Below, in pieces: positions 15,928 through 25,274 of a stretch of DNA of 64,000 bases (its first letter is position 1; each line of letters begins with the position of its first letter). The notes beneath the pieces are model-generated. The model was not told the origin of the DNA, did not search any database, and was given only the letters and a program-made list of their open reading frames with translations. Both the position numbers and the translations under genes were made by a program. The DNA is from Streptosporangium sp. NBC_01495 (lineage in GTDB: Bacteria > Actinomycetota > Actinomycetes > Streptosporangiales > Streptosporangiaceae). The stretch lies in assembly GCF_036250735.1 (NCBI RefSeq), contig NZ_CP109430.1, positions 1,736,001 through 1,800,000 of the forward strand, written 5' to 3'.

Positions 15928-16839
15928 ATGCGGCAGGGCAAGTATCCGTTCATCGTCGGCTTTCTCGCCGCGCCCGTCCTCCTCTACGTGGTCTTCGTGA
16001 TCAGCCCGTACATCCAGGCTTTCTACATCTCGCTGACCGACTGGAAGGGCATCTCCGCGGCCCCCCGGTTCATCGGTCTGGAGAACTTCACGAGGCTCTT
16101 CGACGACGAGGTCTTCTGGGCCGCGGTGCGTCACCACGGTGTTCTGCTACTTGTCATGCCGCTGGTCACGATCGTGATCGCCCTGTTCTTCGCCTTCCTG
16201 CTCAACCTGAGCGGCGGGCAGCGGGGCGGCCAGATGACCGGGCTCTGGGGCTCGAAGGTCTACCGTGTGATCTTCTTCCTGCCCCAGGTCCTGGCCGTGG
16301 CCATCGTCGGCGTGCTCTTCCAGACGATCTACCGCTCGGACGAGACCGGTGTGATCAACAGCCTGCTGGGCAAGATCGGCATCGACCCGGTCGGCTGGCT
16401 CATCGACCCGGACATCGCGCTGCTGTCGATCATCGGCGTGATGGTCTGGCAGGCCGTCGGCTTCTACGTGGTCCTGTTCTCGGCCGGCATGTCCTCCATC
16501 CCCAAGGACGTGTTCGAGGCCGCCGCGCTGGACGGCGCGGGCCGGTTCACCCTGTTCTTCAGGATCACCCTCCCGATGCTGTGGGACACCATGCAGGTCG
16601 CCTGGGTCTACCTCGGCATCGCCGCCTTCGACGCCTTCGCCCTGGTCCAGGTCCTCTCGGTCGACCGGGGCGGGCCCGACAACTCCACGACGGTGCTGCC
16701 GCTGGAGATCTGGCGCACGGCGTTCAACTTCTCCAAGTTCGGCTACGCGTCGGCGATGGGCGTGGCGCTGTTCTTCATGGCCATCACGTTCGCCGCCCTC
16801 ACCCTGCGGGTGACCCGGCGCGAGAGGATCGAGTACTGA
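15928..16839 (+). CDS. ngcF: NgcF permease for GlcNAc/chitobiose
   Basis: 303 aa, MalF-type permease with six predicted helices, the first at about residues 8-28. The EAA loop reads FEAAALDGAGRFTLFFRITL. It starts 6 nt after ngcE, without a strong SD of its own, so coupling is likely. Its stop overlaps the ngcG ATG by one base. Confidence 0.87.
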   Translation: MRQGKYPFIVGFLAAPVLLYVVFVISPYIQAFYISLTDWKGISAAPRFIGLENFTRLFDDEVFWAAVRHHGVLLLVMPLVTIVIALFFAFLLNLSGGQRGGQMTGLWGSKVYRVIFFLPQVLAVAIVGVLFQTIYRSDETGVINSLLGKIGIDPVGWLIDPDIALLSIIGVMVWQAVGFYVVLFSAGMSSIPKDVFEAAALDGAGRFTLFFRITLPMLWDTMQVAWVYLGIAAFDAFALVQVLSVDRGGPDNSTTVLPLEIWRTAFNFSKFGYASAMGVALFFMAITFAALTLRVTRRERIEY

Positions 16840-17744
16840 TGGTCACGGACACGGCTCGCAAGCCCGACTCCCGTCCCTCCGCCCCCGCGCGCGTCAGGCG
16901 CCGCGAGAGGAACCCGCTCGGGGCCTTCGGCGCGCTGTCCCACGTCGCGCTGCTGCTCTGGGCTCTCCTGATCATCGGCCCGATCGTCTGGACGTTCCTG
17001 GCCGCCTTCAAGACCAACGCCGAGATCTTCGGGGACGCCATCACGCTGCCGGCCTCGTTCGGCGGGGACGCCTGGGGCCGGGCCTGGGAGAAGGCCCACA
17101 TCGGCCAGTACATGCTGAACACCATCTTCGTGGTGGCGTGCAGCACGGCGGGCACCATGCTGCTGGGCTCGATGGCCGCGTACGTGCTGGCGCGCTACAC
17201 CTTCCCCGGCAACAGGGTGATCTACTTCCTGTTCGTGTCGGGCATGACGTTCCCGGTCTTCCTCGCGCTGGTCCCGCTGTTCTTCGTGGTGAAGAACCTC
17301 GGCCTGCTCGACACCCACCTCGGCCTGATCCTGGTCTACATCGCCTACTCGCTGCCGTTCACCGTCTTCTTCCTGTCGGCGTTCTTCAAGACGCTGCCCA
17401 CCTCGGTGGCCGAGGCGGCGATGATGGACGGCTGCTCGCACACCCGGACGTTCTTCCAGATCATGGTGCCGATGGCCAGGCCGGGCCTGATCAGCATCAC
17501 GATCTTCAACATCCTGGGCCAGTGGAACCAGTATCTCCTGCCGATCGTGCTGCTCACCGGCAACGTCGAGGACAAATGGGTGATCACCCAGGGCGTCGCC
17601 AACATCTCCACCAGCGCCGGGTACGAGGCCGACTGGCCGGGCCTGTTCGCCGCGCTGAGCATGGCCATCATCCCGGTCATGATCGTCTACATCATCTTCC
17701 AGCGGCAGATCCAGTCGGGCCTGACCTCCGGCGCCGTCAAATGA
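16839..17744 (+). CDS. ngcG: NgcG permease for GlcNAc/chitobiose
   Basis: 301 aa, MalG-type permease. A basic cytoplasmic N-terminus of about 30 residues precedes six helices. The EAA loop is VAEAAMMDGCSHTRTFFQIM. Its start shares an A with the ngcF stop (TGATG). No ATPase gene follows, and known NgcEFG systems use the shared ATPase MsiK, so the same is inferred here. Confidence 0.87.
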   Translation: MVTDTARKPDSRPSAPARVRRRERNPLGAFGALSHVALLLWALLIIGPIVWTFLAAFKTNAEIFGDAITLPASFGGDAWGRAWEKAHIGQYMLNTIFVVACSTAGTMLLGSMAAYVLARYTFPGNRVIYFLFVSGMTFPVFLALVPLFFVVKNLGLLDTHLGLILVYIAYSLPFTVFFLSAFFKTLPTSVAEAAMMDGCSHTRTFFQIMVPMARPGLISITIFNILGQWNQYLLPIVLLTGNVEDKWVITQGVANISTSAGYEADWPGLFAALSMAIIPVMIVYIIFQRQIQSGLTSGAVK

Positions 17745-17794
17745 CCGGATCCGGTCAAACGAAGAGTTCCGGCGAGTAATCCCAGGAGCGTCGT

Positions 17795-17825
17795 CAGGAG
17801 TCGTTCATATTCGGAACGACTCCTG
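17795..17825 (+). terminator. Terminator hairpin after ngcEFG
   Basis: A perfect 12-bp stem (caggagtcgttc / gaacgactcctg) with a 7-nt loop lies 50 bp after ngcG and just ahead of the next gene. Confidence 0.75.
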
Positions 17826-17851
17826 TCCCCTCTCCGCGGAGAACCCGACAC

Positions 17852-18454
17852 ATGGCCCACCTCGACCAGGATTTCCCCTTCCCCTTCTTCGGCGCGGGGG
17901 AGGCGAGTTACTACATGTGGGCCGAGGTGCACGTGCGCTTCGCCCGGCAGCCCAGCACCTCCCAGCGCGCGGTCATCGTCGACACCGTCCCGGCGCCCCT
18001 GCGCGGCGCGCTCGACTGGTGCGAGGGGCGCCAGCTGATGGTGGCCAGCGGTCTGTTCCTGCACGGCACGGTGGTCCGCTCCTACCCGGCCGCCGACGGC
18101 GAGTCCGACCGCATCGGCGACGACGGCTGGCTGTACGCCGCCCCCTCCAGGATCGCCGCGCTCAACGCCGACATCGAGAGATGGCTGCTCCGCATCCACC
18201 GGGAGTGCCCGATCCTGGCCGCCTACCGCGCCGAAGACCCCGACAGCGGCGGCACCCGCCTGTCGGGCTGGCACGAGTGGAGCCTCGCCCGGCTGCCCGG
18301 CCTCCTGCCCGAGCTGGAGCCCCTCCTCGACCAGGCCAGCCACGCCACCGCGATGGCCCAGGGCGTCATGGCCATGGCCCGGCGCGCCGGAAGCCTGCCC
18401 AGGCTTGGCGTCTTCGCCGGAGACATGATCTCCTGGGAGGATGAAACTGCTTGA
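17852..18454 (+). CDS. Conserved hypothetical protein
   Basis: 200 aa; no family recognised. It is soluble, without a signal or membrane segment, acidic, and rich in aromatic residues at the N-terminus (DQDFPFPFFGAGEASYYMW). Its end overlaps the following pterin dehydratase gene by 14 nt in another frame, indicating co-expression. There is no good SD just before the ATG. Codon use is typical of the genome. Confidence 0.65.
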   Translation: MAHLDQDFPFPFFGAGEASYYMWAEVHVRFARQPSTSQRAVIVDTVPAPLRGALDWCEGRQLMVASGLFLHGTVVRSYPAADGESDRIGDDGWLYAAPSRIAALNADIERWLLRIHRECPILAAYRAEDPDSGGTRLSGWHEWSLARLPGLLPELEPLLDQASHATAMAQGVMAMARRAGSLPRLGVFAGDMISWEDETA

Positions 18455-18731
18455 CGACTCCGCGGTGGACGAGCGGCTGACCGGCCTGCCCGAGTGGCGG
18501 CGCGAGGGCGACGAGATCCGCCGCACGATCACCGCCACCGACTTCCCGGCCGCGATCCGCGTCGTGGACAAGATCGCGGTGGAGGCCGAGAAGCTCGCCC
18601 ACCACCCCGACATCGACATCCGCTGGCGCACTCTCCACCTGGCGCTCAGCACGCACAGCGCGGGCGGCCTGACGGAGCTCGACTTCACCCTGGCCGCCCG
18701 CATCGACGAGATAGCCTCGGCCAACGCCTGA
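18441..18731 (+). CDS. 4a-hydroxytetrahydrobiopterin dehydratase (PCD/DCoH)
   Basis: 96 aa, the usual size of pterin-4a-carbinolamine dehydratases. The family motif is present as AEKLAHHPDIDIRWRTLHLAL, where the two histidines and the Asp of the HHPD element form the active site. The enzyme dehydrates 4a-hydroxy-tetrahydropterin during pterin recycling. No aromatic amino-acid hydroxylase is nearby, so the partner is unknown. Confidence 0.88.
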   Translation: MKLLDDSAVDERLTGLPEWRREGDEIRRTITATDFPAAIRVVDKIAVEAEKLAHHPDIDIRWRTLHLALSTHSAGGLTELDFTLAARIDEIASANA

Positions 18732-18749
18732 ACCGCGCCTCCGCCGATC

Positions 18750-19664
18750 ATGGGTGACCCCGGACGCGTACGGCGGGAGTTCGACCGGACGCCGTCCTCG
18801 CCCCTCGTGGAGCTCGACGACCCCCGGCTCGCCCGCGCGGGCGTACGCGTGATCCTGAAGCGCGACGACCTGATCCACCCCCTCCTGCCGGGCAACAAGT
18901 GGCGCAAGCTCAAGTACAACCTGGCGCGGGCCGCCGAGCTGGGCCACGAGACCCTGCTGACCTTCGGCGGCGCCTACTCCAACCACGTGCGGGCCGTCGC
19001 CGCGGCCGGGGCCCGCTTCGGGTTCCGGACCGTCGGCGTCATCCGGGGCGAGGAGCACCTGCCGCTCAACGAGGTCCTGGCCTTCGCCGCGGGCGCGGGG
19101 ATGCGGCTGGTCTACCTGGACCGCGCCACCTACCGCGTCAAGGACACCGCGCCCGTCGTCGAGGAGCTCCGCCGGGAGTTCGGCCGGTTCTACCTGCTGC
19201 CCGAGGGCGGCAGCAACGAGCAGGCCGTCCGCGGCTGCGCCGAACTCCCCGGGGAGATCGGCGTACCGTTCGACGTCGTCTGCTGCCCCGTCGGCACCGG
19301 AGGCACGCTCGCGGGCATCGCCGCCGGGCTGGCCACCGGTCAACGGGCACTGGGCTTCTCCGTCCTGCGGGGAGGGCGGTTCCTGGCCGACGTCGTCGCC
19401 GGGCTCCAGGTCGCCACCTACGGCGAGGTGTCGGCCAACTGGACGGTCGAGTGCGATTTCCACGCCGGGGGCTACGCCAGGCGCGGCCCCGAACTGGACG
19501 CGTTCGCCGACGACTTCGCCCACCGGCACGGGATGTCGCTCGACCGGGTCTACGTGGCGAAGATGATGTGGGGAGTCTTCACCCTGGTGGAACGCGGGGT
19601 CTTCCCCGGGGACACCACGGTCGTCGCCGTCGTGACGGGCCCGATGAAGGTGGCCCTGTCGTGA
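18750..19664 (+). CDS. PLP-dependent deaminase (ACC deaminase/D-cysteine desulfhydrase family)
   Basis: 304 aa, fold-type II PLP enzyme. The expected Schiff-base lysine is in LLPGNKWRKLKYNL (about residue 48), the substrate-binding FGGAYSNHVRA follows, and the phosphate loop is GTGGTLAGI. Members deaminate 1-aminocyclopropane-1-carboxylate or desulfhydrate D-cysteine. Which reaction applies is not decidable from sequence alone. It follows the pterin dehydratase by 18 nt, so the three genes from 17852 may form one transcript. Confidence 0.85.
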   Translation: MGDPGRVRREFDRTPSSPLVELDDPRLARAGVRVILKRDDLIHPLLPGNKWRKLKYNLARAAELGHETLLTFGGAYSNHVRAVAAAGARFGFRTVGVIRGEEHLPLNEVLAFAAGAGMRLVYLDRATYRVKDTAPVVEELRREFGRFYLLPEGGSNEQAVRGCAELPGEIGVPFDVVCCPVGTGGTLAGIAAGLATGQRALGFSVLRGGRFLADVVAGLQVATYGEVSANWTVECDFHAGGYARRGPELDAFADDFAHRHGMSLDRVYVAKMMWGVFTLVERGVFPGDTTVVAVVTGPMKVALS

Positions 19665-19927
19665 CCGGTCCGATGGGGACGGTCCCGCCTTCTCCGCCCG
19701 CCTTCGCCGCGCTTCCGGCCTCCCGCCCCGCGAAGGCCGATACCGATGGGCCTTCCCGGCCCTGTCCGTGCTTCTGACCTTTCCGCGCGCGGCGCGGACG
19801 CCTCCCGGCCTCCCTGTCGCGGATCTCCGGGGTGGCGTGGCCGGGAGTGGTCAATACCGAGCGTGGTCGTACGATTACTCGATATGGTGGGCGCTGCTCT
19901 TCTCCGGCCCGGTCAAGGAGATCGTGG

Positions 19928-20512
19928 ATGCGCATTCTGGGAGTTCTCGCCGCCGTCGCCCTGCTCTGCGCGGGCTGTGGTGAGCAGGTCGCCGCACCCC
20001 ATCCGGCCGGGCACGATCCGAGCGCCGGGTCGATCACCACCCCGGGCGCCCGCGAGATCCGCCTCGCCGGGGGCGGCACGTTCACCCGCCCCGCGCCACG
20101 CGCCTCCGCCATCGTCTACGACACCGTGCTGGTGCCACCCAGAGCCTCGGCGCGGGTCACCGTGGAGTCGGGGGCGGTGCTCGCCACCGCCACGGTAAGC
20201 GTCAAGGGCATGCTCCCCGGGCGCACGTACGGGGCGCACCTGCACGTCAACGCGTGCGGTTTCAAACCGGAGGACGCCGGGCCGCACTACCAGCACTCCC
20301 ACACCCACGCGAACGCCGAGAACGAGGTCTGGCTCGACTTCACCACCGACGCCCGGGGCGACGCCACCGCGACCGCCACCCAGGACTGGGCGCTCGTCCC
20401 CGGGCGGCTGCCCCGGTCGCTCGTGATCCACGCCGAGCCCACCCGCACCGCCGGTGCCGAGGCCGGCGTCGCCGGCCCCCGCGTCGCCTGCGTCACCCTC
20501 ACCGAGCGCTAG
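19928..20512 (+). CDS. Superoxide dismutase (Cu/Zn)-like lipoprotein
   Basis: 194 aa from ATG 19928 with AAGGAG 7 nt upstream. A short signal ends in lipobox LCAGC. The mature protein has the Cu/Zn SOD layout: AHLHVNACG (two copper-type His), GPHYQ, then a His-rich HSHTHANAENEVWLDF, and LVIHAE near the end. Acidic and histidine positions are shifted from classical enzymes, so it may dismutate superoxide or just bind metal at the cell surface. It is a single gene. Confidence 0.72.
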   Translation: MRILGVLAAVALLCAGCGEQVAAPHPAGHDPSAGSITTPGAREIRLAGGGTFTRPAPRASAIVYDTVLVPPRASARVTVESGAVLATATVSVKGMLPGRTYGAHLHVNACGFKPEDAGPHYQHSHTHANAENEVWLDFTTDARGDATATATQDWALVPGRLPRSLVIHAEPTRTAGAEAGVAGPRVACVTLTER

Positions 20513-20696
20513 CCCCGGCAGCGGGCCCGCGGCCGGGTCCACGGCGTTCCCGGCCGCGACGTCTCCGCCGCGCCGACGCCGGTGTCAGGCCGCGTGCCTC
20601 GCGATCAGGGGTGGCCGGGGCCACGGCGTCCCCGGCCCCGACGTCTCCGCTCGGGGTCGGACGCCGGATCCCGGCACCGGATCGTGGGGTTCGCGA
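20513..20696. repeat. Imperfect spacer duplication
   Basis: The motif ggccgggtccacggcg / ggccggggccacggcg, followed by a ccggccgcgacgtctccgc-like stretch, occurs twice (near 20530 and 20620), and gcgatcaggsgtggccgg occurs twice. No gene is visible in the interval. Confidence 0.6.
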
Positions 20697-21683
20697 TCAG
20701 GCGTGGCCGGCGGGGATGGTGCCGAGACGGCCCGCCTGGTAGTCCTCGAACGCCTTGGCCAGCTCCGCCTGGGTGTTCATCACGAACGGCCCGTAGTGCG
20801 CGACCGGCTCGCCGATCGGGCGACCGCCGAGCACGATGACCTCCAGGTTGGGGCTGCGGCTCTCCTGCGTGCCGGCCGCCGAGAGCGTGATGGTCTCGCC
20901 GTCGGTGCCCAGCCCGGGAAGGCTGCCGAAGCCGTCGAAGACGGCCAGCTGGCCCGACTCGATCGGCTGCCGGTCGCCGCCGGCGGTGCCGCGTCCCGAC
21001 AGGACGTACGCGAGCGCGTTGAAGTCCTTGCGCCAGGGGAGCGTCAGCTGGGAACCGGGGCTGAGGGAGGCGTGCAGCAGGGTGATCGGCGTCCGGGTGG
21101 AACCGGGTCCGGTGAACCCGCCGACCTCGCCCGCGATGAGGCGGACCAGCGCGCCGCCGTCGTGGCTGCTGAGCAGGACGACGTTGGTCCTGCCGATGTC
21201 CTGATACTTCGGCGCGACCATCTTCTCGCTGCCCGGCAGGTTGACCCAGAGCTGGATCCCGTGGAACAGGCCGCCCTTGGCGACCAGCCACTCCGGGGGA
21301 GCCTCCTTGTGCAGGATGCCGCCGCCGGCCGTCATCCATTGGGTGTCGCCGTCGGAGATCGTGCCGCCGCCGCCGTGCGAGTCGGCGTGGTCCATCACGC
21401 CGTCGATCATGTAGGTGACGGTCTCGAAGCCCCGGTGCGGGTGCCAGGGAGTGCCCTTGGGCTCGCCCGGCGCGTAGTCGACCTCGCCCATCTGGTCCAT
21501 CATGATGAACGGGTCGAGATACTGGGACTTGATCGTCGCGAGTGCCTTGCGGACCGGGAAGCCCTCTCCCTCGAATCCGCTCGGCGCGGTGGTGACGGCC
21601 AGCACCTGGCGCTCGCGGGTCGCGTTCAGCGGCTGCGGCAGGCGAGGCAGGGTCAGCGGGTTCTCTACGGTCACGGCGGGCAT
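20697..21683 (-). CDS. Pirin family protein
   Basis: 328 aa bicupin. The N-terminal cupin holds the metal ligands in PHRGFETVTYMIDG and the pirin motif around TAGGGILHKE. Pirins are iron-binding cupins, some acting as quercetin 2,3-dioxygenases or transcription cofactors. The C-terminal ALVRLIAGEVGGF and the second cupin are intact. The start has AGGAAGG about 8 nt upstream. A MarR-like palindrome lies in its promoter region. Confidence 0.88.
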   Translation of the reverse strand: MPAVTVENPLTLPRLPQPLNATRERQVLAVTTAPSGFEGEGFPVRKALATIKSQYLDPFIMMDQMGEVDYAPGEPKGTPWHPHRGFETVTYMIDGVMDHADSHGGGGTISDGDTQWMTAGGGILHKEAPPEWLVAKGGLFHGIQLWVNLPGSEKMVAPKYQDIGRTNVVLLSSHDGGALVRLIAGEVGGFTGPGSTRTPITLLHASLSPGSQLTLPWRKDFNALAYVLSGRGTAGGDRQPIESGQLAVFDGFGSLPGLGTDGETITLSAAGTQESRSPNLEVIVLGGRPIGEPVAHYGPFVMNTQAELAKAFEDYQAGRLGTIPAGHA

Positions 21684-21721
21684 CTTGGATTCCTTCCTGC
21701 GATGTTCGCCGGTGATAACTC

Positions 21722-21737
21722 AGTTGATGTTTCAACT
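21722..21737. promoter_or_regulatory. MarR-like operator upstream of pirin
   Basis: agttgatgtttcaact is a perfect 6-4-6 inverted repeat 38 bp upstream of the pirin start. TTGA-N4-TCAA symmetry is common for MarR/HxlR-type redox or aromatic-responsive repressors. No such regulator gene is in the vicinity. Confidence 0.5.
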
Positions 21738-21751
21738 ATTCCATGACAGGT

Positions 21752-21781
21752 GAGGCCGTGGCAACGAAGTGCCACGGCCTC
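21752..21781 (-). terminator. Hairpin terminator of the serine hydrolase gene
   Basis: A perfect 12-bp stem (gaggccgtggca / tgccacggcctc) with a 6-nt loop lies 24 bp beyond the minus-strand stop at 21805. Confidence 0.75.
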
Positions 21782-21804
21782 GACGGCGAACCCGATCGGC
21801 CGGA

Positions 21805-23229
21805 CTACTTCCGGCCGGCCAGCGCGAAGCCGCCCCGGCTCAGTGAGATCAGCTCGGGAGTCATGACCCGCTCGTCCAGGGCGCTGGCGGGGTCGCTGGT
21901 CAGCGCGGTCACGACGTAGGTCCTCCCCCCGGCGGAGCGGGCCAGGTACGACAGGTCGAAGACCCCCATCTCGGAGCCGCCCTTGGCCCAGACCACCGGC
22001 CACTTCTTCCTGTCGAGCCCGAGCCCGAGGTCGTTGGCCGACATCACCGCGCTCACCTCCTTGCCACCCAGCTTCAGGAGCCCGGCGTAGGCGCGGCAGA
22101 CGTCGCGGGGCGAGCCGAACCACTCCACGGTGTCGATCTCCCTGGGCTTGGTCCAGAGCACGATGTCCGACAGCGACTGCTTGGCGACCGTGTCCTTCAG
22201 GTAGGCGCGCTTGCCGGCGGTGTCGAGCGCCAGGTAGGCGCGGGCCTGGGTGGGGTGGTTCACGCCCTTGAGCAGGAAGATCTCGCGCGTGGTGAGGAGG
22301 GGGATGTTCCGCTCGGGATGGCTCGACCACCGCCGTACCTTGGCCTCCACGGCCTTGCGGCCGACCGTGTGGATCAGGATGTCGGTGGCGGTGTTGTCGC
22401 TGATCGAGATCATCAGCTTGGCGGCCTCCCTGACCGTGGTGGTGCTGCCGTCGGGGCGGCTCGTCAGCCCGTCCTCGCCCACGCTCTTCCACTCGGGCTT
22501 GATCGTGAGCTTGGTGTTCCAGCGCAGCCCGCCGTCGCGGATCTTCTCGGCCACGGCGCCCAGCACGTACAGCTTGAAGATCGAGCCGATCGGACGGACC
22601 GTGTCCGGCGCCACGGCGTGCGCGACGTCGCACCTGCCCCGCGAGTCGATCTCGGCGGCCAGGAAGCCCACCCTGGGGGCGACCTCGCGGAGTCGGGTGT
22701 CGAGCTGCTTCCAGCTCTTGGGAGCGGCGGGTACGGGGGGCGCGGGGGGCGTCAGGCCGAGCAGGTTGATCTTCCCGTCACCGTCCACGCCGAGCTGCAG
22801 GACGAACGCCTGCTCGCCGATCGCCCCGATCCCGGCCAGCGAGGACGGCGTCTCCCTGGTCAGCTTCTCCAGTCGGAATCCCTTCGCCGACGCAAGGAAG
22901 GCGTTGAGGCCGTTGGCCGTCAGCGACGAGAGGTAGCCGGAGTTGAAACGCTCCCCGAGCTCGCTCTCCGCCAGCGGTGCCCGGTCCGGCGCGCCGAGGA
23001 ACCAGCGCAGCTGCCGGCCGGCGGGGCTGTCCGGGATCTCCGGCTCGGCGAGAGGTCTCCCGGCCGTGGTCGCCCCCGTGGTGACCGCTCCCGTGGTGAC
23101 CGCCTCGGCCCCGGCCGCCCCGGCCGTGACCGCCGACGCGGGGACGGCCAGTGGCAGGATCGTCGCCGGAACCGCCGTGACGGCGACGGCGAGGGCCAGC
23201 AGGTGCTTCGATCGGAACGGCAACCGCAT
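21805..23229 (-). CDS. Secreted serine hydrolase, class A beta-lactamase-like
   Basis: 474 aa. A Sec signal (HLLALAVAVTAVPATILPLA) is followed by a roughly 150-residue N-terminal domain seen in actinobacterial serine hydrolases and then a penicillin-recognising domain. The active-site motif SIFK (Ser-x-x-Lys), SDN (in SISDNTA) and KGG in place of KTG are in the right order. It may be a beta-lactamase, a peptidoglycan-acting enzyme or a penicillin-binding paralogue. The domain order (about residues 230-470 for catalysis) is larger than a plain beta-lactamase. Confidence 0.85.
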   Translation of the reverse strand: MRLPFRSKHLLALAVAVTAVPATILPLAVPASAVTAGAAGAEAVTTGAVTTGATTAGRPLAEPEIPDSPAGRQLRWFLGAPDRAPLAESELGERFNSGYLSSLTANGLNAFLASAKGFRLEKLTRETPSSLAGIGAIGEQAFVLQLGVDGDGKINLLGLTPPAPPVPAAPKSWKQLDTRLREVAPRVGFLAAEIDSRGRCDVAHAVAPDTVRPIGSIFKLYVLGAVAEKIRDGGLRWNTKLTIKPEWKSVGEDGLTSRPDGSTTTVREAAKLMISISDNTATDILIHTVGRKAVEAKVRRWSSHPERNIPLLTTREIFLLKGVNHPTQARAYLALDTAGKRAYLKDTVAKQSLSDIVLWTKPREIDTVEWFGSPRDVCRAYAGLLKLGGKEVSAVMSANDLGLGLDRKKWPVVWAKGGSEMGVFDLSYLARSAGGRTYVVTALTSDPASALDERVMTPELISLSRGGFALAGRK

Positions 23230-23415
23230 AGAAATGCTCCTTCGGATGTTCTCCGGGCGTTGCGGCCACCTCCCCGATGGCCCTCATCCGAAACTAGAAG
23301 GCGCTCCAGCCTCGCGACACCCGGCGGTCCTCCCCCTCGCGGGTGCGGCGAACCGCACACGATGTGTGGACAACCCCCTGGACGGGGGAGCCCGCGGCAG
23401 GTCACCCTACGTCCC

Positions 23416-25236
23416 ATGACGTCCACGGCCTCCCGAACCGCTCCGGCACCCGCGTCACCGCCGGGCTCGCCGACGTCGACCGCCCCGTTCCGCGCCCTGG
23501 CCGCCTCCATGGCCGCGGTGTCGGTGGCCGGGATCGTCGCGGGCGGCCTGCTGGAGGTCGGCATGCCCGTGCCGTTCAGCCAGTGGCTGTTCATCTCGGC
23601 CTGCGTGATCCTGCCGTCGGTCGGCCTGCTCATCGCGGTCAGGCGCCCCGACAACTCCTACGGCTGGCTGTTGCTGGTCAGTGCCGTCTGCCTCGGCCTC
23701 GGCTGCCTCGGCGTGGGCGTCATGGTGAGGTACGGGGACTCTCACGGCCCGCTCGCCGTGGCCGCTGCGGCACTGATCTCGCTGTTCACCGTTTTCTACG
23801 GTCTGAACTGGGTGTTCGTCCCGCTGATCTTCCCGGACGGCAGGTTGCCCTCGCCGCGCTGGCGCCCGGTCGTCTGGATCGCCGGGGTGGCGGTTTTCCT
23901 TCACTGGCTGGGTGTTCTGCTGAGCCCCGACGAGGTGTACGCCTCGGCCTTCCCACACGGCAACCCGCTGGGGCTCGAAGGCGCGGCCGGGCTGCTCGCC
24001 GCGTTCGTGGGCGGGCTCGGGCAGCTGACGGTCTTCCTCGTGGCGCTGTCGGTGCTGGTCTCCCTCGTACAGCGCGGGCGGCGCGGCCCCCTCGTCGAGC
24101 GCCGCCGCCTCCGCTGGATGATCGTCGGGGCGATGACCACCCTGGGCAGCTCCGTGGTGGTGCCGATCTTCGGGCAGGCGGGTCAGGCGGTGAGCTGGAT
24201 CGGCGTCGTGACGGCGGTGGCCGCGCTGCCCGCGGTGATCGCCACCGTCGTGTTCCGCCACAACCTGCTCGACATCCGGGTGGGGATCAGGGGCTCCAGG
24301 CTCTTCCTGATCTTCGACCTCAGGCCGACGGTGGACGAGCTCCTGACAGAGCTCGGGCCGAGGCTGGAGGAGGCGGAGCCTGTGGAGCAGCTGGGAAGGC
24401 TGGCGGGGGCCGTACGGGCGGGCCTGGAGACGCGTTGGGCCGCCGTGACGCTCGCGGACGGCACGCGGGTGGTGGCGGGCAGGGAGGACGGCGAGGCGGT
24501 GCTCACCGTCCCGGCGGGGCTGGGGCACATCGCCTGCGGCCCCAAGGTCGCGGGGCGCTTCAACGCCGAGGACCGCAGGCTGCTCGGCTCGCTCGCGGTG
24601 CCGATCGGGCTGGCGATCCAGAGCGCGGGGCTGGCGGCACGCCTGGTCAACGCGCAGGAGGCCGAGCGGCGGCGGATCGAGCGCAACATCCACGACGGGG
24701 CGCAGCAGCAGCTCGTCGCGCTGATCGCGGGGCTGGAGCTGGCCCGCGCCACCGGCGGCGGCTCCGGCAGCCTGGCGCTCCTGCGCGAGCAGGCCCGTCA
24801 GACCCTCACCGACCTGCGGGAGCTGGCGGCGGGCATCCACCCGTCCGTGCTCAGCCAGGGCGGCCTGGCGGAGGCGGTCGAGGAGCGCTGCTCGCGGCTG
24901 CCGGTGGCCACGACCGTGACGGCCGATCCGGCGCTCCGCTCGCGGCGCTTCCCCGACGAGATCGAGGGAGCCCTGTACTTCACGGTCAGCGAGGCCGTCG
25001 CCAACGCGCTCAAGCACGCCGAGGCCTCCAGGATCGAGGTACGGCTGGCCTGGTCGGACGGGCGCCTGCGGGTCGCGGTCTCCGACGACGGAGTGGGCTT
25101 CGAGCGGGGTGCGCCCGGCCGCGGGAGCCTGGGCGCGCTGGCCGACCGGATGGCCGCGCTCGGCGGCGGCCTCGACGTCTCCTCGACGCCCGGCGAGGGC
25201 ACCCTGGTCAGCGCCTGGGTTCCCGCGCCGGGCTGA
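23416..25236 (+). CDS. Membrane sensor histidine kinase (HisKA_3 type)
   Basis: 606 aa from ATG 23416; the frame is open upstream but overlaps the antisense hydrolase gene. The N-terminus has about seven to eight hydrophobic segments, then a soluble region. The dimerisation helix ERRRIERNIHDGAQQQLV carries the phospho-acceptor His and matches LiaS/DegS/NarX-type kinases. The HATPase part shows SEAVANALKHA and DDGVGF. The autophosphorylated His donates to a NarL-type regulator, but none is adjacent; the nearest LuxR-type HTH is at 29.85 kb. Confidence 0.9.
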   Translation: MTSTASRTAPAPASPPGSPTSTAPFRALAASMAAVSVAGIVAGGLLEVGMPVPFSQWLFISACVILPSVGLLIAVRRPDNSYGWLLLVSAVCLGLGCLGVGVMVRYGDSHGPLAVAAAALISLFTVFYGLNWVFVPLIFPDGRLPSPRWRPVVWIAGVAVFLHWLGVLLSPDEVYASAFPHGNPLGLEGAAGLLAAFVGGLGQLTVFLVALSVLVSLVQRGRRGPLVERRRLRWMIVGAMTTLGSSVVVPIFGQAGQAVSWIGVVTAVAALPAVIATVVFRHNLLDIRVGIRGSRLFLIFDLRPTVDELLTELGPRLEEAEPVEQLGRLAGAVRAGLETRWAAVTLADGTRVVAGREDGEAVLTVPAGLGHIACGPKVAGRFNAEDRRLLGSLAVPIGLAIQSAGLAARLVNAQEAERRRIERNIHDGAQQQLVALIAGLELARATGGGSGSLALLREQARQTLTDLRELAAGIHPSVLSQGGLAEAVEERCSRLPVATTVTADPALRSRRFPDEIEGALYFTVSEAVANALKHAEASRIEVRLAWSDGRLRVAVSDDGVGFERGAPGRGSLGALADRMAALGGGLDVSSTPGEGTLVSAWVPAPG

Positions 25237-25274
25237 CGGGCCGGATCGATGGGCCGGACTGACGGGCCGGCGGG

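Noticed and set aside
20454..21746. Long open frames antisense to pirin and many other genes
   Set aside because: They are rich in Arg/Gly/Ala/Pro, lack domains and are mirrored by well-recognised genes on the other strand; typical high-GC shadows.
22255..23415. Upstream extension of the histidine kinase frame
   Set aside because: It lies antisense to the serine hydrolase and has no kinase-like content. The ATG at 23416 begins just before the first membrane segments.
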